A DNA stretch of 64,000 nt from CAYWMD01 sp964458575 (GTDB lineage Bacteria > Verrucomicrobiota > Verrucomicrobiia > Limisphaerales > JADLHS01), in assembly GCA_964458575.1 (NCBI GenBank), contig CAYWMD010000005.1:62001-126000 (forward strand). The letters are read 5' to 3'. A program made the translations under genes and the position numbers. The notes under the pieces are model-generated. The model saw nothing but the letters and a program-made list of their open reading frames with translations, made no database searches and was not told where the DNA came from. Of this stretch, positions 27,233 through 36,528 are shown piece by piece (the first letter of the stretch is position 1; every line of letters starts with the position of its first letter).

Positions 27233-28012
27233 ATGAAAACGCTTACCGGTCTAATCATGCTTGTTTCCGTTACCGTTCTGGTTGCCCGTGCCGATTTGTT
27301 GCAGCAGCTCGGCTTGACCAAGGCGGCGTCCGGAACGAATCAAGCCACCGGCGCGTCGCTCAACTCTCTTTCTCAAGACCAGATGGTCACCGGCTTGAAG
27401 GAGGCGCTCGGGAAGGGTGTGCAAAACGCCGTCAGCCAGCTCGGGCACGAGGGTGGCTTCCTGACCAACCTCAACGTCAAGATTCCCATGCCGGAAAATT
27501 TGCGCACCGTTGAAAAGGCCTTGCGCAAGATCAAGCAGGAAAAGCTGGCGGATGATTTCGTGCGTTCCATGAACAGCGCGGCGGAACAGGCCGTGCCCGA
27601 GGCGGCGGCGGTTTTCAGCGATGCAATCAAACAGATGACGATTGCGGACGCGAAGGACATCCTGGCCGGCACCAACAACGCCGCCACGCAGTATTTCCGG
27701 CGCACCACCGAGACGAATCTGTTTGCGCGATTTTATCCGGTGGTTACCAATGCGACCCAGCAAGTGGGAGTGACGGCCTATTACCAGCGCATGATGGCGC
27801 GCTCGGGGGGCGGCAGCACCTTGGGAGGTTTGTTGGGCGGCACAGGATTGGTCAAAGCGGAAGACCTGGACATAGATAAATATGTGACCAATAAGACCCT
27901 GGATGGTTTGTTCAAGATGGTGGCGGAAGAGGAGGCCAAGATCCGCGCCAATCCCGTGGCGCGCACGACGGACTTGCTGCAAAAAGTTTTTGGCGCGTCA
28001 GCGCAAAAATGA
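27233..28012 (+). CDS. DUF4197 exported protein
   Basis: A 259-residue protein with signal peptide MKTLTGLIMLVSVTVLVARA, so it is periplasmic or outer-membrane associated. The body is helical and matches DUF4197: LKEALGKGVQNAVSQLG, then NVKIPMPENLRTVEKALRK, ADDFVRSMNSAAEQAVPEAA and TNLFARFYPVVTNATQQVG. The family is widespread, small and of unknown function. The length fits the family. It lies 81 bp after the YSIDW gene. The kinase gene follows, across the conserved 36-bp motif. Confidence 0.85.
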   Translation: MKTLTGLIMLVSVTVLVARADLLQQLGLTKAASGTNQATGASLNSLSQDQMVTGLKEALGKGVQNAVSQLGHEGGFLTNLNVKIPMPENLRTVEKALRKIKQEKLADDFVRSMNSAAEQAVPEAAAVFSDAIKQMTIADAKDILAGTNNAATQYFRRTTETNLFARFYPVVTNATQQVGVTAYYQRMMARSGGGSTLGGLLGGTGLVKAEDLDIDKYVTNKTLDGLFKMVAEEEAKIRANPVARTTDLLQKVFGASAQK

Positions 28013-28050
28013 TCTACGGCGGGACTTGAAAAATGACCCGCCCAAAGGGG

Positions 28051-28086
28051 TGATCCTTTTTTCTTTCAGATTTCGCCTTATGGGGT
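28051..28086 (+). promoter_or_regulatory. conserved 36-bp upstream motif, copy A (before the kinase gene)
   Basis: It starts TGATCC and ends CGCCTTATGGGGT, 21 bp before the kinase start. It matches copy B at 31615-31650 at 29 of 36 positions with no gap. The identical distal 13-mer suggests a promoter, an operator or a binding site for the ECF sigma factor encoded between the two copies. Confidence 0.6.
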
Positions 28087-28107
28087 AGATGATTGCGGCG
28101 TTGCCCC

Positions 28108-30885
28108 ATGAGCGATGAATTTCAGCGCGAGCAGGAACTGTTCGATGCTGCCATCCAACTTCCGCCCGCCGACCGCGCCGCAATGCTGGATAAAAGCTGC
28201 GCGGACGACCGCCAGCTCCGGCAACGCGTGGAAGCGCTGTTGAAGTCGCACGAGCTAGCCGGCGGTGTGCTTGACCGCCCAAACGCAACTGAAACCCCGT
28301 TGATCGGCGTCCTCCGCGAACAAGCGGGCGACCGGATTGGCCGGTACAAGCTTCTGGAAATGATCGGCGAGGGCGGCTGCGGGGTTGTCTACATGGCGGA
28401 GCAGGAAGCGCCGGTTCGCCGCCGCGTGGCGCTCAAGATCATCAAGCTTGGCATGGACACCCGGCAGCTGGTCGTGCGGTTTGAAGCCGAGCGCCAGGCC
28501 CTGGCGATGATGGACCATCCAAACATCGCCAAGGTGTTCGACGCCGGCGCCACGGAGACGGGACGGCCCTATTTTGTCATGGAACTGGTGCGCGGGACGA
28601 AAATCACGGACTACTGCGACCAGAACAATTTCTCCACGCGCGAACGGCTGGATTTGTTCCTACAGGCTTGCCGGGCGGTGCAACACGCGCACCAAAAGGG
28701 CGTCATCCATCGCGACATCAAACCCTCGAACATCCTGGTGACGCTGCATGACGGCGAACCGACGGTGAAAATCATTGACTTCGGCATTGCCAAGGCCGTC
28801 AGTGGCCAACGCCTGACGGATCAAACATTGTTTACCGCTTTTGAGCAATTCGTCGGCACTCCGGCGTACATGAGTCCGGAGCAGGCCCAGTCGACCACGC
28901 ATGACATTGACACGCGCACGGACATCTACAGTCTGGGCGTGCTGCTTTACGAATTGATGACCGGCCGGACACCGTTTGAAACGAGGGAGTTGATGCAGTC
29001 CGGATTGGATGCGATGTTGCGCACGTTGCGGGAAAAGGAACCGCTGGCGCCCTCCACGCGCTTGAGCACGTTGTCCGGGGACGAGTTGGCTGTGGCCGCC
29101 AAACATCGGCAGACGGAGTCGCCCAAGCTGCTCTACCTGCTGAGCGGCGACCTGGACTGGATTGTGATGAAGTGCTTGGAGAAAAACCGCGCCCGTCGCT
29201 ACGAAACGGTCAACGGCTTGGCGATGGACATCCGCCGGCATCTCAATCGTGAAGCGGTTCTCGCCCGCCCGCCCAGCAATTTCTACCGTTTCCAGAGATT
29301 CGTCCGTCGCAACCGGTTGGTCGTGGCCTCGATCGGCGGCATCATCGTTGCCCTGCTGCTGGGACTGGGATTCTCTACCCGTGCGTTCCTAAAGGAAAGG
29401 CAGGCTCGCCGCCGTGCCACCGAGGCTGAAAGCGCCGCACAACTCGCTCATGCGGAAGCGCACACTGAAGCGATCAAGAGCCGGGAGGTCGCGGCATTCC
29501 TGAAGCACATCATCGAAGACGCCGGGGCGTCTGCTGCCTTGGGGCCAGACAAGACAACACTACGGGAGGTGCTGGATCGGATGGCTGGGCAGCTCGGCAA
29601 GGGGCTGTCCGCTCAACCGGAGGTCGAAGCGGAACTCCGGTCCATTTTGGGCAGCGCCTACCTGAAGTTAAGGGAGAATGGCAAAGCCGAGGCCATGACG
29701 CGGGAAGCCCTGCGCTTGCGCCGTCAAGTGTTCGGTGAAACCAACCGGTTTGTGGCCGAATCGTTCACGGAACTTGCTCGCGCATTGGTGAACCAAGGTC
29801 GCACCAACGAAGTGGCCGAAGCAGAGGGCCTCGCCCGCAAGGTGCTCTCATTGTGGCAAAGCCTGCCGCAGCGCGAACCGGAAGCCGAAGCGCGCTCGCT
29901 CTATGTGCTCGGCAGCGCGCTGCAACGACAGGACAAACTGCAGGAGGCGGAGACTGCTTATCGGCGGGCGCTGGAAATCCAGCGCAAGGTGTTGAAAGAC
30001 CACCCGGAGGTCGCGAATTCGCTGTACAATCTGGCTGGTGTCTTGCGCGGGCAAGCTCGGCGGGACGAGGCCGAAGCCCTGCTGCGCGAGGGACTGGCGA
30101 TGGACCAAAAGCTCCTGGGTGACGAACATCCCGATGTGCTGACGTTTCTGAACAGCCTGGCCAGTCTATTGACCGCCCAGCACAAGCCCGCCGAGGCCGA
30201 GCCGCTGGCGCGCGAAGCGCTGGCCATACGCCGAAAGCTCTTTGGCAACGAGCACATTGAGGTCGCCCGCTCGCTGGCCAACCTTGCGCACATCCTCGGA
30301 ATGCAAGGCAACGTCGCCGAGGCTGAACCACTGTTTCGGGAAGCGCTCGCGATGCGGCGGAAACTGATGGGCGACGAAAGTCCGGACGTGGTTTGGTCTC
30401 TCGCCAGCCTGGCGGCTTTTCTCCAACGCCAAGGCCGGGACCGCGAGGCGGAGCCACTGCTGCGTGAGTTGCTGAAGTTGCGCCGGAAACAACACGGCAA
30501 TGAAAACCTGACGGTGGCGGAGGCCATCAATCGTCTGACTGCGGCGCTCGCCCAGCAAGGCAAATTGGCTGAGGCCGCGTCGCTGGCGCGCGAATGTTTG
30601 GCAATTCGTGAAAAGCTGATTCCCACGCGCCTGCCGACATTCGAGGCCAAAAGCGCGCTGGGAGGTATTCTGCTCCAGCAACTCGATTACGCCCGGGCCG
30701 AGCCGCTGCTGCTTGACGCTTATCAGGGCGTGGAAAGTGGAAGCAGTTTTCCGCCCGCTTTGCGCGACGCGGCTTTGAAGAACACAGCGCTCCAATTGGT
30801 GCGCCTATACGAAACGACGAGCCAAACCAACCGGGCTTCGGAGTGGAGAAGCAAACTCGCGGACACCCGAAGCACCGCAAATTAA
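28108..30885 (+). CDS. membrane-bound Ser/Thr protein kinase with TPR repeats (PknB-like)
   Basis: The ATG at 28108 starts a 925-residue protein. A short N-terminal helical region (MSDEFQREQELFDAAIQLPP) resembles a DUF/sigma-associated leader. The kinase domain follows: glycine loop GEGGCGVVYMAE, K110 (VALKII), HRD at 201-203 (IHRDIKPSN), DFG at 224-226, and APE-like SPEQ. All catalytic residues are present. One membrane helix (403-425) is followed by a sensor region of about 450 residues with tetratricopeptide repeats (GKAEAMTREALRLRRQVFGE, EAETAYRRALEIQRKVLKDH). Kinases of this kind phosphorylate partner proteins, often regulators. It is followed by an ECF sigma gene. Confidence 0.92.
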   Translation: MSDEFQREQELFDAAIQLPPADRAAMLDKSCADDRQLRQRVEALLKSHELAGGVLDRPNATETPLIGVLREQAGDRIGRYKLLEMIGEGGCGVVYMAEQEAPVRRRVALKIIKLGMDTRQLVVRFEAERQALAMMDHPNIAKVFDAGATETGRPYFVMELVRGTKITDYCDQNNFSTRERLDLFLQACRAVQHAHQKGVIHRDIKPSNILVTLHDGEPTVKIIDFGIAKAVSGQRLTDQTLFTAFEQFVGTPAYMSPEQAQSTTHDIDTRTDIYSLGVLLYELMTGRTPFETRELMQSGLDAMLRTLREKEPLAPSTRLSTLSGDELAVAAKHRQTESPKLLYLLSGDLDWIVMKCLEKNRARRYETVNGLAMDIRRHLNREAVLARPPSNFYRFQRFVRRNRLVVASIGGIIVALLLGLGFSTRAFLKERQARRRATEAESAAQLAHAEAHTEAIKSREVAAFLKHIIEDAGASAALGPDKTTLREVLDRMAGQLGKGLSAQPEVEAELRSILGSAYLKLRENGKAEAMTREALRLRRQVFGETNRFVAESFTELARALVNQGRTNEVAEAEGLARKVLSLWQSLPQREPEAEARSLYVLGSALQRQDKLQEAETAYRRALEIQRKVLKDHPEVANSLYNLAGVLRGQARRDEAEALLREGLAMDQKLLGDEHPDVLTFLNSLASLLTAQHKPAEAEPLAREALAIRRKLFGNEHIEVARSLANLAHILGMQGNVAEAEPLFREALAMRRKLMGDESPDVVWSLASLAAFLQRQGRDREAEPLLRELLKLRRKQHGNENLTVAEAINRLTAALAQQGKLAEAASLARECLAIREKLIPTRLPTFEAKSALGGILLQQLDYARAEPLLLDAYQGVESGSSFPPALRDAALKNTALQLVRLYETTSQTNRASEWRSKLADTRSTAN

Positions 30886-30944
30886 TCATTGCGCGACAAG
30901 CACTTTGCGGGAATTCTTGGAGTCAAATTCGGGACTGATTCCGC

Positions 30945-31508
30945 GTGAGCGACGTTACCCACATTTTGAACCGCGTCGAACAAGGCGATGCCAAGGCTGC
31001 CGAAGAAATCCTGCCCTTGGTGTATCAGGAGTTGCGTCGTCTGGCCGCGCACAAGATGGCCAACGAAACCGCAAGTCACACACTCCAACCCACCGCGCTC
31101 GTGCATGAAGCCTGGCTCAAGCTGGTCAATGACGACGAACGCCAGTTCCGCAATCGCGACCATTTCTTTGCCGCCGCCGCCGAGGCCATGCGGCGCATCC
31201 TCATTGACAACGCCCGCCGTAAGCTCTCGCAACGCCGCGGCGGCGGTCAGAAACCAGTAGAGTTAATTGAAATCGAAGTTCCCAATGCGGCCAAGCCGGA
31301 CGAAATCCTCGCCCTTAACGACGCCTTGGAAAAGCTGGCGGCTTTGGATCGGCCCAAGGCCGAACTGGTCAAACTGCGTTTCTTTGTTGGCCTGACGTTG
31401 GAGGAAGCAGCGGAGATTTTGGACTTCTCCGTCCCAACGGCCAAGCGTTACTGGGCCTTCGCCCGGGCCTGGCTGCATCAAGAGATCGAGGCGACGCGGG
31501 CTAGCTAG
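30945..31508 (+). CDS. ECF-type RNA polymerase sigma factor (TIGR02999-like)
   Basis: A 187-residue sigma-70 family protein. Region 2 reads LPLVYQELRRLAAHKM and ALVHEAWLKLV; region 4 reads LRFFVGLTLEEAAEILDFS. Together with DHFFAAAAEAMRRILIDNAR this fits the TIGR02999 sigma subfamily common in Planctomycetes and Verrucomicrobia, usually found next to a TPR kinase. The start is a GTG at 30945, 59 bp after the kinase stop, and no better start is present. The kinase may regulate it by phosphorylation. Its likely targets include the genes behind the two 36-bp motif copies; that is inference. Confidence 0.92.
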   Translation: MSDVTHILNRVEQGDAKAAEEILPLVYQELRRLAAHKMANETASHTLQPTALVHEAWLKLVNDDERQFRNRDHFFAAAAEAMRRILIDNARRKLSQRRGGGQKPVELIEIEVPNAAKPDEILALNDALEKLAALDRPKAELVKLRFFVGLTLEEAAEILDFSVPTAKRYWAFARAWLHQEIEATRAS

Positions 31509-31614
31509 CAGGGTTGGCTTCCGGGATTTCGAATAGCACCCGGGGTGTTTTGGAGGTCGGACGCTTCATCGGTGTAAATGTCGCACCGGACCACCCTGAT
31601 TTCTTTCCTTTCCC

Positions 31615-31650
31615 TGATCCATTTTGTTTCGAAATTACGCCTTATGGGGT
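31615..31650 (+). promoter_or_regulatory. conserved 36-bp upstream motif, copy B (before the propeller giant)
   Basis: It starts TGATCC and ends CGCCTTATGGGGT, 30 bp upstream of the ATG at 31681. It matches copy A at 29 of 36 positions without gaps. The position relative to the start fits a promoter or an operator over the transcription start. Confidence 0.6.
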
Positions 31651-31680
31651 GCAATGAACCCGTCCTTGAAGTCTGAACCT

Positions 31681-34600
31681 ATGAAGCTTCCTACGTCCAC
31701 CTTGTGTTTGTTCGCTGGTTTCGTTTGGCTTGCCTCAATGCAGCCAGCGGTATGCGTCGAATCCGCCAAACAACCCGCCGAGCCGATCCTCGCATCTGAA
31801 TTGGGCGACAAGGCCGGCGCACAATACCACGGCGATGGCCTGTCTGTGTCGCCGACGCCGGAAGGCGCGCGGTTGCGCTGTGTGTTTCAGAGGCTGGAGG
31901 GTCAGGTCACGAGCGAGGGGTTGTGGTTGACCTCGACCGTCGAACCACAGACCGGTGAGAAGTTCCGCGTGCTGGCCCGTGCCATCGGCCGCAACCAAGG
32001 AGCGCGGACCGCCGAGTCCGCGGGTTTCGAGCGGTGCGGGCAGGAACTCGCGGACTCGGCGGTCCGCGCTCCGGGAAAATCTTCGCAGGCCGTGAGGATG
32101 CTGGGAGATGGCAGTGTAATGACCGCCTTGCCGCCGCACGGCACCGTGACTGTGGCCGACAAGTTGGTCCGCTGCGTGCGTCCCGGCTTGACCGAGGAAT
32201 ATTCCGTGAGCGTGGACGGTGTGCGGCAGGATTTCGTCGTCACCGAACGCCCGACGGGTTCGGGCGATCTGTGCGTGGAATTGGCTCTTGCAGGCGCGCG
32301 GGCTGAAGCCGCCGCTTACGGTGCGAAGCTGACGCTCGATCATTCCCAACGTGCGCTGGCTTACAGCCGGCTGCATGTCGTGGATGCCGCAGGGAAGGAA
32401 TTGACCGCCCGGATGGAAGTTGTTTCCGCCGACCGCCTCGCTGTTCATGTGGCCGACGCCGATGCCAGCTACCCGGTGCGGATTGATCCCTGTTTCAGTG
32501 ATGCCAATTGGGTGGGCAACTTGAGCCCGCTGAACGGGGCCAACGCCGCTGTCAACGCCACCGTGGTGGACGGAAGCGGCAAGGTTTACTTCGGCGGCAA
32601 TTTCACCGCGATCGGCACCGTCGGGACCTATTACATCGCCAGTTGGGACGGCGCCAATTGGTCTGACCTAGGTGCCGATTTCAATGACGTCGTGACGTCG
32701 TTGGTGGTAATAGAAACGAACGTTTACGCCGGCGGCGCTTTTACAAAATCGGGTACATCCTCGACGAGTCGCATCGCGAAATGGGATGGGATTGCCTGGT
32801 CGCAAGTGGGTGCGGGATTGGATAGTTCCGTACTCACGCTTTGCACGGACGGCACCAATCTCTACGCCGGTGGCAATTTCACCATCGCCTATAATTCCGG
32901 ACCGACTCCGATCACGGTCAACCGCGTGGCCAAGTGGGACGGCTCGGCGTGGATGGCCCTCGGCTCCGGCGTCAACAACTCGGTTTCGGCGCTCAACTGG
33001 GGTGGCACCGCGCTCTATGCTGGCGGGGCGTTCACGACGGTAACCAACCCGGGGCCGGCGGCGCTTCAGGCAAACTACATCGCCAAGTGGGCCGGCGGCG
33101 TGTGGTCCACCCTCGGTTCTGGAATGAACAGCTTCGTCTCTGCGTTGGTGGGGGGTGACAACAAACTTTATGCCGGCGGCAGTTTCACGCTCGCGACCAA
33201 TCCCGGCCCCTCGACCGTGGCGGCCAATCGCATCGCGCTCTGGAACGGGACTTCTTGGTCGCAGGTGGGCTTGGGGTTGAACGGATCCGTTTCGGTTTTG
33301 GTTACGAACGGCAACGATCTCTATGCGGGCGGCGCGTTCACCACGGCGAGCAACTCCGGCCCGAGCACCGTCACCGTGAATCGCATCGCCAAGTGGAACG
33401 AGACATCCTCTTTGTGGTCTGCCTTGGGCGCGGGAATGAGTGCGGCCGTTTCGGCGCTGGCCATGAGCGGAACGACTCTTTTTGCCGGCGGCGATTTCAC
33501 CACCGCCGGTGGAGTCGCGGCGCTACGGGTGGCGCGATTCAGCAGCGGCAGTTGGCTGGCCTTCAGCTCTGGCATCAACGGCACCGTACGCGCGCTGGCG
33601 GTGGACGGCACGAACGTGTACGTCGGCGGCGACTTCACCCTCGTGACAGGCGGCGTGTCCGCCAGCCGGGTGGCAAAGTGGAATGGCATCGCGTGGTCGG
33701 CGTTGGGAAGTGGAATTTCCGGAGGCGTGGCCTCGGTGCGAGCCTTGGCGGTGATCGGGAACAATGTTTACGTTGGCGGATTATTCACGACTGCGGGCGG
33801 CGTATTGCGGCTGGGCCTCGCGAAGTGGAACACCGTCTCTTCCAGTTGGTCGAGTTTGGCCGGGGGAATAAATGGCGACGTCGAGTCTTTTGCCATCCGC
33901 GGCACCGACCTTTATGTGGGTGGAGATTTCAGCTTTGCAACCAATACCGGACCACCCGCCGTAAAGGCCAACCGCATAGCGAAGTGGGATACCCTCAGCA
34001 GCACGTGGTTGGCCTTGGGGCCGGGATTAACCAACAGTGCGGGTGGCGCGTATGTCGCCGCACTGGCGGTGATGAACGATACTAACGTCTTTGCTGGCGG
34101 AGTTTTTACCAAAGCAGGTTCGTTGACCGTGAACAACATTGCGCGATGGGATACCACCACCTTGAGTTGGTCCGCACTCGGATCAGGGATGTCCGGGCCG
34201 GGAACCGGCCCTGTCTTTGCGCTGGCCGTCAGTGACACCAACCTTTACGCGGGAGGTGACTTCACGGCCGCCGGCCCTACGACGGCTTTTAGAATCGCCA
34301 AATGGAATGGCAGCCACTGGTCCCCCTTGGGCGATGGGATGAATTCCACGGTCTATTCGTTGGCCGTAAATACGAACGGGGTTTTTGCGGGCGGCTCGTT
34401 CACGGGAGCAGGCGTGATAAACACAAACCTGTCTTCTTTCTTCCGCATCGGGAAATGGGACGGTTTTCGTTGGTCATCCCTCGGACACGGCATGGACGGC
34501 TTCGTGTATGCATTGGCAACTGATGCTTCCAGCAATTTGTTCGTGGGCGGTAGTTTCACCCGGGCAGGTTCTGGAGATTACTCCACGCACGGCTACGGCC

Positions 34601-36462
34601 CCGCCTCCGCCTACCTCGCTCAGGCAAAAACCTGTCATGAAATTATCATCGGCTCCGAAATCGCAGTCGAACAGCCGGCGGACGTTGACCTGGTGCGAGG
34701 TGGGTCGCGCAGCTTTGGGAATGTGGAAATAGGTGCCACGAATACCTTGGATTTCATCATCATGAATCTCGGCAATGCCCCGCTAACCGGTCTCGATCTT
34801 TACACCACCAACACAAGTTCTTGGACGAACAATTTCACTTACACCGCGATCCCCGGCACCCTTGCGCCGGGTGAAAGCGCCAGCTTCAGCATTGCCTTTG
34901 CGCCCACGAACCAAGGCCTCAAATCCATTTGGTTCCGAATTCCGAACAACGATCCCGACGAAAACCCTTACTATGACTTTAACCTCACCGGAACAGGACT
35001 GGCCCCGGCGCCGGAGATCGTGGTCGAGCAACCACCGGGCGTGGTGCTCGTGGATGGCACAAGCACCGTCCCCTTTGGCAGCGTCAACATTGGCGCAGTT
35101 GCGGACCTGACCTTCACCATCAAGAACATCGGCCATGCTGATCTGACCGGGTTGAATCCCACAATCAACGGCACGGACGCGGCGCGCTTCTCCGTGATGG
35201 TGTTCCCCGCCGCCTCTGTGAGCGGACCCAGTGGCTCGACCACGTTCACGGTTCGTTTCGAGCCCACAGCGGTCGGGAATCGGACGGCGGTCCTCCATAT
35301 CGCCAGCAATGATGCGGATGAAAACCCTTTCGACATCACTCTCACCGGCACGGGACCGCTGCCAACGCTGTCGCCGGTTCCCGATCAGACGACCATTGCC
35401 CGCTCCGCAACGACCGCGAGTTTGACGGTGCCATTTCAAGTGACCGGTGCCGGCACCATCACGCCATCGGTAATTCAGACACCCCCGCCCGGGGTGCTGA
35501 TTCCGCCAAGCTTTTTCTTCCAGATAACCGCGCTCCCGCCCGTGTTCTCCGGCAGCGGTGCGGATCGAACGGTTTTACTGAGTTACACCATCCCGACCTT
35601 TTCTCCGATTTTTTCGTCGGGGCTTTTTCCAACCGATGTTCAAGTCACGCTGACCATTACGGATGACGCCGCAGTTCCCGTCAGCCGCAATTTCATAGTC
35701 CATCTCATAGACACGCCGGACGTGGATGGCATTTCGGATGCCGTCGAAAACGGCGCTCCCAACGGCGGTGATGGCAACGGCGACGGAATTCTGGACAGCA
35801 CCCAATTGCAGGTGGCTTCGTTACTCTCGGCGGCTACCCCGCCTTCCTATGTGACGCTGGCGGCTGGCAATGGCCTGCGGCTCGTGAATGTCCAGGCCCT
35901 CACACCGCCCCTCCCGATGCCCGCAGGAGCGAGTTTTCCGGCGGGACTGCTTCAGTTTCAACTGGAAGGATTGGCCACGCTTGGCGCGTCCGTCACCGTC
36001 ACACAATTTTTCCAGGCAGCGCTTCCCGCCGGCCTGACCTACTACAAGTACGGACCGCCATCCAGCGGCGCGCCGGCCGACTACTACGCATTCACGTATG
36101 CGGGGCCGGGCACGACCGGAGCGGAGATCATTCCCGCGCAGAACAAAATCATTCTGCACCTTAAAGACGGCGCGCTCGGTGACAACGATTGGACCGAGAA
36201 CGGCGTGATCGTGGACCCGGGTGGCCCCGCGCTGGTTGCGGTGGAGCGGTACACTCTCAGCATTTCCTTGTTATCGGCGACCCAGGCGCAGATTTCATGG
36301 CCAGTGGCCGCCGGCGACCAGGTGCTGCAATACGCCGACAGCCTGCTCCAACCCATTACTTGGCAACCGGACAGCCACACCATCGTCACGAACGATCCGG
36401 TGAAGACCGTCACCGTTGATCTCACGAATGGAACGCGGTTCTACAGCTTGGGAGCGCCCTAG
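31681..36462 (+). CDS. giant secreted propeller-repeat adhesin with choice-of-anchor D domains
   Basis: From the ATG at 31681 the protein has about 1,593 residues. The signal peptide is LCLFAGFVWLASMQPAVC. After a poorly recognised N-terminal 270 residues come about fifteen repeats of 50-60 residues of the form YAGGxFT...NRIAKWDGSxWSALGSGM, a large beta-propeller-like array. Then follow two choice-of-anchor D / ASH-like modules (VVEQPPGVVLVDGTSTVPFG, TGTDAARFSV-like). The C-terminal module ends FYSLGAP, like the FYRL modules of neighbours. It is probably a cell-surface or extracellular binding protein; no catalytic motif was seen. A perfect palindromic element (31999-32072) is in frame at about residues 107-131. 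Copy B of the 36-bp motif is upstream. Confidence 0.85.
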   Translation: MKLPTSTLCLFAGFVWLASMQPAVCVESAKQPAEPILASELGDKAGAQYHGDGLSVSPTPEGARLRCVFQRLEGQVTSEGLWLTSTVEPQTGEKFRVLARAIGRNQGARTAESAGFERCGQELADSAVRAPGKSSQAVRMLGDGSVMTALPPHGTVTVADKLVRCVRPGLTEEYSVSVDGVRQDFVVTERPTGSGDLCVELALAGARAEAAAYGAKLTLDHSQRALAYSRLHVVDAAGKELTARMEVVSADRLAVHVADADASYPVRIDPCFSDANWVGNLSPLNGANAAVNATVVDGSGKVYFGGNFTAIGTVGTYYIASWDGANWSDLGADFNDVVTSLVVIETNVYAGGAFTKSGTSSTSRIAKWDGIAWSQVGAGLDSSVLTLCTDGTNLYAGGNFTIAYNSGPTPITVNRVAKWDGSAWMALGSGVNNSVSALNWGGTALYAGGAFTTVTNPGPAALQANYIAKWAGGVWSTLGSGMNSFVSALVGGDNKLYAGGSFTLATNPGPSTVAANRIALWNGTSWSQVGLGLNGSVSVLVTNGNDLYAGGAFTTASNSGPSTVTVNRIAKWNETSSLWSALGAGMSAAVSALAMSGTTLFAGGDFTTAGGVAALRVARFSSGSWLAFSSGINGTVRALAVDGTNVYVGGDFTLVTGGVSASRVAKWNGIAWSALGSGISGGVASVRALAVIGNNVYVGGLFTTAGGVLRLGLAKWNTVSSSWSSLAGGINGDVESFAIRGTDLYVGGDFSFATNTGPPAVKANRIAKWDTLSSTWLALGPGLTNSAGGAYVAALAVMNDTNVFAGGVFTKAGSLTVNNIARWDTTTLSWSALGSGMSGPGTGPVFALAVSDTNLYAGGDFTAAGPTTAFRIAKWNGSHWSPLGDGMNSTVYSLAVNTNGVFAGGSFTGAGVINTNLSSFFRIGKWDGFRWSSLGHGMDGFVYALATDASSNLFVGGSFTRAGSGDYSTHGYGPASAYLAQAKTCHEIIIGSEIAVEQPADVDLVRGGSRSFGNVEIGATNTLDFIIMNLGNAPLTGLDLYTTNTSSWTNNFTYTAIPGTLAPGESASFSIAFAPTNQGLKSIWFRIPNNDPDENPYYDFNLTGTGLAPAPEIVVEQPPGVVLVDGTSTVPFGSVNIGAVADLTFTIKNIGHADLTGLNPTINGTDAARFSVMVFPAASVSGPSGSTTFTVRFEPTAVGNRTAVLHIASNDADENPFDITLTGTGPLPTLSPVPDQTTIARSATTASLTVPFQVTGAGTITPSVIQTPPPGVLIPPSFFFQITALPPVFSGSGADRTVLLSYTIPTFSPIFSSGLFPTDVQVTLTITDDAAVPVSRNFIVHLIDTPDVDGISDAVENGAPNGGDGNGDGILDSTQLQVASLLSAATPPSYVTLAAGNGLRLVNVQALTPPLPMPAGASFPAGLLQFQLEGLATLGASVTVTQFFQAALPAGLTYYKYGPPSSGAPADYYAFTYAGPGTTGAEIIPAQNKIILHLKDGALGDNDWTENGVIVDPGGPALVAVERYTLSISLLSATQAQISWPVAAGDQVLQYADSLLQPITWQPDSHTIVTNDPVKTVTVDLTNGTRFYSLGAP
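31999..32072. repeat. perfect in-frame palindromic element (GGAGCGC type)
   Basis: Perfect 24-bp inverted arms at 31999-32022 (GGAGCGCGGACCGCC...) and 32049-32072 (...GGCGGTCCGCGCTCC), with a 26-bp spacer. The element is 74 bp and open in frame, read as ARTAESAGFERCGQELADS and onward. It shares the GGAGCGC/GCGCTCC arm ends with the intergenic element at 47221-47271. Confidence 0.85.
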
Positions 36463-36528
36463 CAATTTTGCCTGACCCGCTCGAGCTGCTTCGCAACCAC
36501 CGTTATGACCAACAACCCTCATCACTCT

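Noticed and set aside
28018..28062. Possible intrinsic terminator after the DUF4197 gene
   Set aside because: The stems are only 5-6 bp, and the T-run is part of the conserved 36-bp motif, which explains it better.
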